64,000 nt of DNA from Streptomyces liliifuscus (GTDB taxonomy: Bacteria; Actinomycetota; Actinomycetes; Streptomycetales; Streptomycetaceae), in the NCBI RefSeq assembly GCF_016598615.1, contig NZ_CP066831.1, positions 7,750,001-7,814,000 on the forward strand, written 5' to 3'. A program made the position numbers and the translations under genes. Within the stretch, counting starts at the first letter, position 1. Each line of letters begins with the position of its first letter. The notes below the pieces were generated by a model. That model was not told where the DNA came from. It saw nothing but the letters and a program-made list of their open reading frames with translations, and searched no databases. Shown one piece after another: positions 58,826 through 64,000 of the stretch.

Positions 58826-59998
58826 ATGCCCCCCACACCCCCCACCCCCGCGACACCGCCCGCGCCAACCACACCCCCCGCCCAGCAGACCGTCGCCCGG
58901 CGCCGCGCCGCGTATCTCAGCGAACTCGCCCAGGGCACCGACCACTTCCACGAGCCCCGCCGGCCCGACTGCCCCTGGTGCGGCTCCCGACGGCTGCGCA
59001 CCCGCCTGCGCACCCCGGACCTGCTCCAGCACAAGCCCGGCACCTTCGTCGTCGACGAGTGCGAGGACTGCGCCCACGCCTTCCAGAACCCCCGCCTCAC
59101 CGCAGAGGGCCTGGCCTTCTACTACCGGGACTTCTACGAGGGCCACGAGCACCACGACACCCACGAGGGCTTCGCCGAGCGGATCCTGCGCACCCGCGCC
59201 GGACGCAGACGCCACGAGGCAGCCGCCCGCGCGATGCTCCCGTACCCCGAACCCGAGAGCTGGCTGGACGTCGGCACCGGCCACGGCCACTTCCCGGCGG
59301 CGGCCAAGGAGTTGTACACCTACACGTCCTTCGACGGGCTCGACCCCACCTCGCGCGTCGAGCAGGCGCGGACGGCGGGCCGGGTCGAGGAGGCGCACCA
59401 CGGCCGGCTGCCCGACCTGGTCGACCGGCTGCGCGCCCGCTACGACGTGGTCAGCATGTTCCACCACCTGGAGCACAGCCCCGACCCGCGCGAGGAACTG
59501 CGCGCCGCGCTCGCCGTACTGCGTCCCGGCGGGCATCTGCTCGTCGAAGTCCCGGACCCGGACTGCGCGTTCGGCGCGCTGCTCGGCAAGTGGTGGGTGT
59601 CCTACTGCCAGCCGCAGCACCTCCACCTCATGCCGCTGCGCAACCTGCTCGACGAACTCGACGAGCTCGGCTGCACGGTCGTCTCCACCGACCGCCGCGA
59701 ACCGCACATCCCGTACGACCTGACGGGCGCCCTCGCCCTCGCGATCGGCAACCGGCTGCCGGGCGGCGACGAGCCCTGGCGCCCGAGCCCGCCGACCGAC
59801 CTCCAACGCACCCTCCGTACGGCCCTGACGAGGGCCACCACCCCGCTGCTGGCCTCCGCCTTCGCCCTGGACCACGTCCTGGCCCCGCTCCTGCGCCGCA
59901 CCCGCTTCTCGAACGCGTACCGCATCATCGCCCGCAAGACGACGGGCAGGCCCTCCCTCCGGCCCGCGCCGGACCTTCCCCCTAACCCTTCAGAGTGA
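58826..59998 (+). CDS. SAM-dependent methyltransferase with N-terminal zinc-ribbon-like segment
   Basis: 390 residues from ATG 58826 (AGGAG 12 bases upstream). After a Pro-rich N-terminus come CPWCGSRRL and CEDCAHAF, four Cys in a zinc-ribbon-like pattern, then a class I methyltransferase: SWLDVGTGHGHFPAAA (SAM motif I) and LRPGGHLLVEVPDPD. The arrangement resembles the Methyltransf_23 group used on sugars or natural products. The substrate is unknown. It ends 17 bases into the convergent MBL-CobU gene. Confidence 0.8.
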   Translation: MPPTPPTPATPPAPTTPPAQQTVARRRAAYLSELAQGTDHFHEPRRPDCPWCGSRRLRTRLRTPDLLQHKPGTFVVDECEDCAHAFQNPRLTAEGLAFYYRDFYEGHEHHDTHEGFAERILRTRAGRRRHEAAARAMLPYPEPESWLDVGTGHGHFPAAAKELYTYTSFDGLDPTSRVEQARTAGRVEEAHHGRLPDLVDRLRARYDVVSMFHHLEHSPDPREELRAALAVLRPGGHLLVEVPDPDCAFGALLGKWWVSYCQPQHLHLMPLRNLLDELDELGCTVVSTDRREPHIPYDLTGALALAIGNRLPGGDEPWRPSPPTDLQRTLRTALTRATTPLLASAFALDHVLAPLLRRTRFSNAYRIIARKTTGRPSLRPAPDLPPNPSE

Positions 59999-61181
59999 GC
60001 GCCTGCCCCGCCACCACCAGCAGCACGTGCTCGCACTCGGCCGCGAACGCCGCGTTGAGGCGGCCGAGTTCGTCGCGGTAGCGGCGACCGGAGGGGGTGG
60101 CGGGGACGATGCCGGAGCCGACCTCGTTGGAGACGGCGACCACCGTGCGACGGGTCTCGCGGACGGCGGCCGTCAGCTCCTCCACCCGGGCCCGCAGCGC
60201 ACGCTCACCGCCCCCGCCCCACTCGTCGTCGTCCCACGCGTTCACCGAGTCCATCGCGTCCGTCAGCCACAACGAAAGACAGTCCACGAGCAGCGGCGCC
60301 CCCTCGTCCTTCAACAGGGGTACGAGGTCACAGGTCTCGGCGGTACGCCAGGAGCCGGGCCGCCGCTCACGATGGGCGTGCACGCGGGCGGCCCACTCGC
60401 CGTCCCCGTTCCGAGTCCCGCCGGTCGCCACGTACAGCACGTCAGGAAAGGCCTCAAGCCTCCGCTCGGCCTCCACGGACTTCCCGGACCGGGCCCCGCC
60501 GAGCACCAGGGTCCGCCTGGGCACATCGGGCACGTCCTCGTACACCCCCACGGTCAGCGTCGTACCGTCCGGCACCGCCCGTGCCCCCGCCGCCGCGAGC
60601 CGCCGCCGCAGCTCCCGGCCGGGCGGCACGTCGTGGTCGAGGTGCACCGCGATCACATCAGTGGCCGGCCCGACGGCCCCCGCCACCCGCAGCCGCGCCA
60701 GCGCGTCCGGCCGCCCGACGACATCGGCGACCACCATGTCGTACGTACCGGCCGCCTCCTCAAGCCCCGCGGGCGCCGCGCCCGGCGGCAGATACAGCAG
60801 CCGCTGCCCGTCGGGCCCCGTCACCGCGTACCCGGTGCCCGGCGCGTCCATCGGCACCGCGCGCACCCGATGCCCCGTCAGCAGCGCCAGCTCCCGCCCG
60901 TCCGGCACCCGCCCCGGCTGCGGCAGCCCCGCCGGCACCTCCACCGCGGGCCCGTTGTGCGGATGCGACAGCAACACCTGCCGCACCCCGCCCAACGACC
61001 GCCCGGCCCGAGCCGCGGCAAAGGCCGCCCCGGGCGTCAGATCCAGCAACAACGCCCCGTCCACCAACAAAGCGGCAGCCGCCCGAGCATCCACACCCAG
61101 CGCCACCGAACAAGCGGCACAGGGACAGTCGGGCCGAGGCAGCCCCGAGGGCCCACCGGTACCAAGCAAAGTAACTTCCAC
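59982..61181 (-). CDS. cobU: Fusion: degenerate metallo-beta-lactamase domain plus adenosylcobinamide kinase/guanylyltransferase (CobU)
   Basis: 399 residues, GTG 61181. Residues 1-~215 resemble a PhnP/MBL-fold domain with DCPCAAC near the start and HPH, but the usual H-x-H-x-D-H metal motif is only partly present (LSHPHNG; later VHLDHD). Residues ~225-399 are CobU: P-loop GGARSGKS (228-235) and the His-rich region around HAHRERRPGSW. CobU phosphorylates adenosylcobinamide and adds GMP, preparing for CobS. The N-terminal half may now serve a structural role. The 3' end overlaps the convergent methyltransferase by 17 bases. Confidence 0.85.
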   Translation of the reverse strand: MEVTLLGTGGPSGLPRPDCPCAACSVALGVDARAAAALLVDGALLLDLTPGAAFAAARAGRSLGGVRQVLLSHPHNGPAVEVPAGLPQPGRVPDGRELALLTGHRVRAVPMDAPGTGYAVTGPDGQRLLYLPPGAAPAGLEEAAGTYDMVVADVVGRPDALARLRVAGAVGPATDVIAVHLDHDVPPGRELRRRLAAAGARAVPDGTTLTVGVYEDVPDVPRRTLVLGGARSGKSVEAERRLEAFPDVLYVATGGTRNGDGEWAARVHAHRERRPGSWRTAETCDLVPLLKDEGAPLLVDCLSLWLTDAMDSVNAWDDDEWGGGGERALRARVEELTAAVRETRRTVVAVSNEVGSGIVPATPSGRRYRDELGRLNAAFAAECEHVLLVVAGQALTLKG

Positions 61182-61399
61182 GACTCAGATTTTCCCGCGT
61201 CAACATGGCTCGTGCCCGTCAGGGGGGTACACGGGAGCGCGCCCCTCAAGGAGCGCGGGGAACTGCGCGACAAGCCCCCACCAACCCGAAGACAGCACAC
61301 AACACTTCTCGACCTGCACCTTTGAACACCGGACAACCACCGAACCGCCTAGGCTGCAGGGCGAGAGCCCGATCTTGCTGGGAACTTTGGGAGGCTGAC
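61182..61399. other. Gap upstream of the MBL-CobU gene
   Basis: 218 bases between divergent genes. It holds dispersed repeat copy 11 and the leader of the small plus-strand protein. This is the only repeat copy not just after a 3' end. Confidence 0.5.
61236..61279. repeat. Dispersed intergenic repeat, copy 11
   Basis: GCGCGCCCCTC, then GAGCGCGGGGAACTGCGC, a shortened hairpin. It lies upstream of two divergent genes, unlike the other ten copies. Confidence 0.85.
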
Positions 61400-61612
61400 A
61401 TGGCGGCATGGACGTGGCGGTTCGAGAAGGCCGACGGGACGGAAGTCCAGCCCGCGGTCCAGCCCGAGGAGTTCACCACCCAGGGCGACGCGGAGTCCTG
61501 GCTCGGCGAACACTGGAAGGCGCTGGCCGAGGCGGGGGCGGACCAGGTCCGGCTCTCCGAGGACGCCACGGAGATCTACGGCCCGATGAGCCTGCACGCA
61601 GAGGCTTCCTAG
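61400..61612 (+). CDS. Small conserved hypothetical protein
   Basis: 70 residues from ATG 61400 (GGGAGG five bases upstream). MAAWTWRFEKADGTEVQP, then GDAESWLGEHWKALAEAGADQVRLSEDATEIYG. A compact alpha/beta pattern, conserved in streptomycetes by recollection; no function is known. An opposite-strand ORF (61349-61822) runs through this region and is not considered real here. A terminator hairpin follows immediately. Confidence 0.8.
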   Translation: MAAWTWRFEKADGTEVQPAVQPEEFTTQGDAESWLGEHWKALAEAGADQVRLSEDATEIYGPMSLHAEAS

Positions 61613-61822
61613 GCCGCCGTAGCCCATACGCGTGAGGGCCGCGGCCGTACGAACGACCGCGGCCCCCACGCCGCCCGCCTCGGTCCCGGTCGACGTCCCA
61701 TCGCCGGAACACCCGCCGAGCAGGACCGCGCAGCAGCCGGCGATCAAGGGAAGGCGCCAGGCAGGACCGCGGACACGGGGATGGGGGCGGGGGCGGAGAC
61801 GGGCAGGCGACGCGTCATCCAT
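61613..61822 (-). CDS. Possible small lipoprotein fragment
   Basis: A minus-strand ORF from ATG 61822 begins with a basic region (RLRPRPHPRVRG), a hydrophobic stretch LIAGCCAVL and lipobox LGGC with Cys38, so the N-terminus looks like a lipoprotein signal. The ORF continues to 61349, antisense to the real 70-residue gene, where it no longer looks coding. The true 3' end is therefore unclear: a short lipoprotein or a decayed gene. Third-position GC is high in the first ~70 codons, which supports coding. Confidence 0.35.
61632..61669. terminator. Terminator after the 70-residue protein
   Basis: GTGAGGGCCGCGG (61632-61644) and CCGCGGCCCCCAC (61657-61669), a 13-bp stem with one mismatch, 20 bases beyond the stop at 61612. 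Confidence 0.7.
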
Positions 61823-61894
61823 GCCCCGGGTCTTGCCTCGGGGCGGTGGATCCGGCCTGCGATGCGGGGCCGAACGCCGGGCCGAACAGGGGTC

Positions 61895-62683
61895 TCAGCC
61901 CCGTACGCCGCACAGGTGAAGCAGGGCCGCCACCCGGCGGTACGGATCCGTCCGGCCGGCCCGCTCCTCGGCGGCCAGCAGCGTCTCCACGTCGTCCGGG
62001 ACGGCCGCGTCGTCCGCGGCGGTGTCCGTGAAGACCCGCACGCCGTACCAGGCGTGCAGCGGCGCCCCGATCCCGGCCAGCGTGCCGGTGAGCGCGTCGA
62101 GCCGGTCGGCCCGTACGTCGAGCCCGAGGCGGTTCGTGTACGCGCTGGTGTCGAACGACGCCAGGGTGCCCGCCCAGTCGCCGGCCAGCCCCGGCCGCAT
62201 GGCCAGCGCGTCGGCGTTCCGTACGAGCAGGGAGAGCAGTCCGCCGGGGGCCAGCATCCGGGCGAGCCCGGCGAGGAGGGGGTCGGGCTCCTCGACGTAC
62301 ATCAGCACGCCGTGGCACAGCACCACGTCGAAGCTGCCCGGCAGGAAGTGGACCCCGGTGTCCCGACCGTCGCTCTCGACGAGCCGCACCCGGCTGCGGA
62401 TCCCCTCCGGCTCGGCGGCGAGGCTCTCACGCGCGACGGCGATCATCGTGGAGTCCTGCTCGACCCCCGTGACCTGATGCCCGGCCCGGGCCAGCCGCAG
62501 CGCCTGCGTGCCCTGGCCCATGCCCACGTCGAGCACGCGCAGCCGCTGCCCGACGGGAAACCGCCCGGCTATCTGCTCGTCGAGCTGCCGGGCGACCAGT
62601 TCCTGCCGTACGACATCACGCAGGCCGCCCAGCTTGCTCAGCCAGGCATCGGCCGCGCCCCCCGCGAAAGATGCCGCGCTCAG
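61895..62683 (-). CDS. SAM-dependent methyltransferase, probable CTG start
   Basis: 262 residues if started at CTG 62683. No ATG, GTG or TTG lies in frame between 62869 and the methyltransferase core. CTG 62683 sits in CTGA, overlapping the DUF3043 stop by four bases, with GGAGAG five bases upstream. The core has LDVGMGQGTQALRLA (SAM motif I) and SFDVVLCHGVLMYV, then LAPGGLLSLLVRN. It is a class I methyltransferase of unknown substrate, cotranscribed after DUF3043. A version from GTG 62869 would overlap DUF3043 by 190 bases out of frame and is less likely. Confidence 0.75.
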   Translation of the reverse strand: MSAASFAGGAADAWLSKLGGLRDVVRQELVARQLDEQIAGRFPVGQRLRVLDVGMGQGTQALRLARAGHQVTGVEQDSTMIAVARESLAAEPEGIRSRVRLVESDGRDTGVHFLPGSFDVVLCHGVLMYVEEPDPLLAGLARMLAPGGLLSLLVRNADALAMRPGLAGDWAGTLASFDTSAYTNRLGLDVRADRLDALTGTLAGIGAPLHAWYGVRVFTDTAADDAAVPDDVETLLAAEERAGRTDPYRRVAALLHLCGVRG

Positions 62684-63276
62684 GGCCGCTCTCCGCGCTT
62701 GACCTGCGGCTTCGGCAGCCGGAGGCGACGCATCTGGAGGCTGCGCATCAGTGCGTAGGCGACCGCGCCGCGCTTGGGCTCGTCCGGGTAGCGCGCGTTC
62801 AGCTGCTTCTTCATACGGATCGCGATACCGATCGAGTCGACCACGATCATCACGATCACGAAGAGCCACAGCAGCAGCGCCACGTTCTGCAGCTGGGCGA
62901 TCTGGACCATGCTCAGGACGAGGATGATCACCGCCAGCGGCAGGAAGAACTCGGCGATGCAGAACCGCGAGTCGATGAAGTCGCGCGCGAACTTGCGCAC
63001 GGGGCCCTTGTCACGGGCGGGCAGATAGCGCTCGTCCCCACTGGCCAGCGCCTCGCGCTGCTTCGCCATCTGGGTACGGCGATCGTCACGCTGCCGCTTT
63101 GCGGCCTCCTTGCGCGTCGTCGGCGTATTGGCCACGCTTCGGCGCTGGGACTGGGCCTCACTGCGCTTGGGCGTGGGCCGACCCTTGGGGGCCTGCGGGT
63201 CACGGGGCTGAGTGGAGTCGGTCACCGGCGCCTTGTCGGCGTGGGCCTTCTCATCCTTGGCACGGCTACGGAACAC
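62680..63276 (-). CDS. DUF3043 membrane protein
   Basis: 198 residues from GTG 63276, giving MFRSRAKDEKAHAD as in streptomycete homologues. The basic N-terminus is long and soluble; two transmembrane helices lie at about 120-165 (FFLPLAVIILVLSMVQIA, VALLLWLFVIVMIVVDSIG). A basic C-terminus (MRSLQMRRLRLPKPQVKRGERP) follows. DUF3043 has no known function and is typical of actinobacteria. A TACCCT hexamer eight bases before the GTG suggests a leaderless transcript. It is divergent from pspA and coupled to the following methyltransferase. Confidence 0.85.
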   Translation of the reverse strand: MFRSRAKDEKAHADKAPVTDSTQPRDPQAPKGRPTPKRSEAQSQRRSVANTPTTRKEAAKRQRDDRRTQMAKQREALASGDERYLPARDKGPVRKFARDFIDSRFCIAEFFLPLAVIILVLSMVQIAQLQNVALLLWLFVIVMIVVDSIGIAIRMKKQLNARYPDEPKRGAVAYALMRSLQMRRLRLPKPQVKRGERP

Positions 63277-63584
63277 AAAACCCAAGGGTAAGGGGTACGG
63301 AGGCATGGACGTCAGCCGAGTGGGGAACGATCCGGCAACACCGGTCGTCTGTAGGGGGACAGAGGGGCCCGAAAAGGGGTGGCTGCCCACGGTTCTCCCG
63401 GCCGACCCCGGGACGAACCCAGGGGGACACCTACTCCCTACGCCGGAGCAAGATCATTCACAGTCGTCCTTGGGGATGAGCGCATCCGTCCCCGAACAGT
63501 GCGGTAATGGATGCAGGGCCCGTACTGTGGGTTCTGTTGCAGTCGCTGGAGCTGGAGTCCGTCAGAAGGGGGCGCGCGAAGCCC
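63277..63584. other. Divergent region between DUF3043 and pspA
   Basis: 308 bases holding promoters for both directions and several GC-rich, imperfect inverted repeats (for example around 63390-63440). I tested it by eye for a cyclic-di-AMP or cobalamin riboswitch pattern and did not find one. No gene seen. Confidence 0.4.
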
Positions 63585-64000
63585 ATGAGCGGTGTCATGA
63601 AGCGTATGGGGATGATCTTCCGCGCGAAGGCGAACAAGGCCCTTGACCGGGCCGAGGACCCGCGCGAAACCCTCGACTACTCGTACCAGAAGCAGCTGGA
63701 GCTGCTGCAGAAGGTGCGCCGGGGAGTCGCCGATGTGGCGACCTCCCGAAAGCGCCTGGAGCTGCAGCTGAACCAGCTCCAGAACCAGTCCTCCAAGCTG
63801 GAGGACCAGGGTCGCAAGGCGCTCGCGCTGGGTCGTGAGGACCTGGCCCGTGAGGCGCTGTCGCGCCGTGCCGCGCTCCAGCAGCAGGTCACCGACCTGG
63901 AGACGCAGCACCAGACCCTCCAGGGCGAGGAGGAGAAGCTCACCCTCGCGGCGCAGCGGCTCCAGGCCAAGGTCGACGCCTTCCGGACCAAGAAGGAAAC
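63585..64000 (+). CDS. pspA: Phage-shock protein A (PspA/IM30 family), 3' end outside window
   Basis: The first 138 residues are present; the gene runs off the right edge. It starts ATG 63585 as MSGVMKRMGMIFRAKANKALDRAEDP, with AGAAGG upstream and a N-terminal amphipathic segment, followed by a long coiled-coil region (LQKVRRGVADVATSRKRLELQ onward). PspA binds stressed inner membrane and helps maintain proton-motive force. PspAB and HtpX in this window are its likely functional partners, 43 kb upstream. Confidence 0.9.
   Translation, partial: MSGVMKRMGMIFRAKANKALDRAEDPRETLDYSYQKQLELLQKVRRGVADVATSRKRLELQLNQLQNQSSKLEDQGRKALALGREDLAREALSRRAALQQQVTDLETQHQTLQGEEEKLTLAAQRLQAKVDAFRTKKE

Noticed and set aside
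61349..61612. Continuation of the lipoprotein-like ORF across the 70-residue gene
   Set aside because: This part is antisense to a gene with a good Shine-Dalgarno and conserved sequence, so only the N-terminal ~70 codons are kept as a low-confidence feature.
63277..63584. Riboswitch (cyclic-di-AMP or other) upstream of pspA or DUF3043
   Set aside because: GC-rich inverted repeats are present, but I cannot find the conserved internal motifs of a known riboswitch. A covariance-model search would settle this.
1..64000. tRNA, rRNA or prophage content
   Set aside because: No tRNA cloverleaf sequence, rRNA segment, integrase, portal or capsid-like protein was recognised by eye. A tRNAscan-SE run would be decisive for tRNAs.

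Overview
The window is a 64 kb stretch of high-GC actinobacterial chromosome, almost certainly Streptomyces. The protein families point there (GlnII plus GlnA, NsdA-type TPR regulator, DUF4191, DUF3043, PspAB/HtpX), as do the strong G/C third-position bias, the frequent GTG starts and the short intergenic spaces. From memory the gene order resembles the core S. coelicolor region around SCO2168 to SCO2210, which I could not verify here. I see no prophage, transposase, CRISPR array, rRNA or tRNA.

Layout. 0-11 kb: receiver-SpoIIE phosphatase (cut by the left edge), a CHMI-family tautomerase, a TetR regulator, a large membrane protein with a sigma-factor-like N-terminus, a TPR protein, two exported proteins, a two-component pair and an SDR enzyme. 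11-24 kb: nitrogen assimilation (glnII and glnA, each with a four-element GlnR site), a leader-peptide/regulator pair, a MarR/hydrolase divergon, a PspAB-HtpX pair and small conserved proteins. 24-47 kb: lipoate and 2-oxoacid dehydrogenase metabolism (lipA, lipB, aceE, a FadR-type regulator, sucB, lpdA) and pepA, interspersed with oxidoreductases, regulators, a MarP-like protease and a peptidoglycan-recognition amidase. 47-53 kb: a four-gene locus that I read as an exopolysaccharide system: Agd3-like deacetylase, PelF-like glycosyltransferase, multi-pass membrane protein and spherulin-4/Sph3-like protein. The last three genes are joined by 4-nt stop/start overlaps. 53-61 kb: cobalamin nucleotide-loop genes cobS, cobT and a fused MBL-CobU, interleaved with membrane proteins, an MprF/LysX-like protein and a methyltransferase. 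61-64 kb: a small protein, a possible lipoprotein, a methyltransferase that appears to start with CTG, DUF3043, and the start of pspA (cut by the right edge).

How the genes work together. aceE (E1), sucB (E2, two lipoyl domains) and lpdA (E3) supply a 2-oxoacid dehydrogenase complex, and lipA/lipB make its lipoyl cofactor about 15 kb away. A palindrome over the aceE promoter is a natural target for the adjacent FadR-type regulator. glnII and glnA are set up for joint GlnR control. Envelope functions recur: PspA, PspAB-HtpX, MarP, PGRP amidase, MprF-like protein and the polysaccharide locus.

A dispersed element built around GCGCAGTTCCCCGCGCCCCT occurs 11 times, nearly always just past the 3' end of a gene, as one arm or as both arms of a long hairpin. 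It accounts for most of the otherwise empty intergenic DNA.
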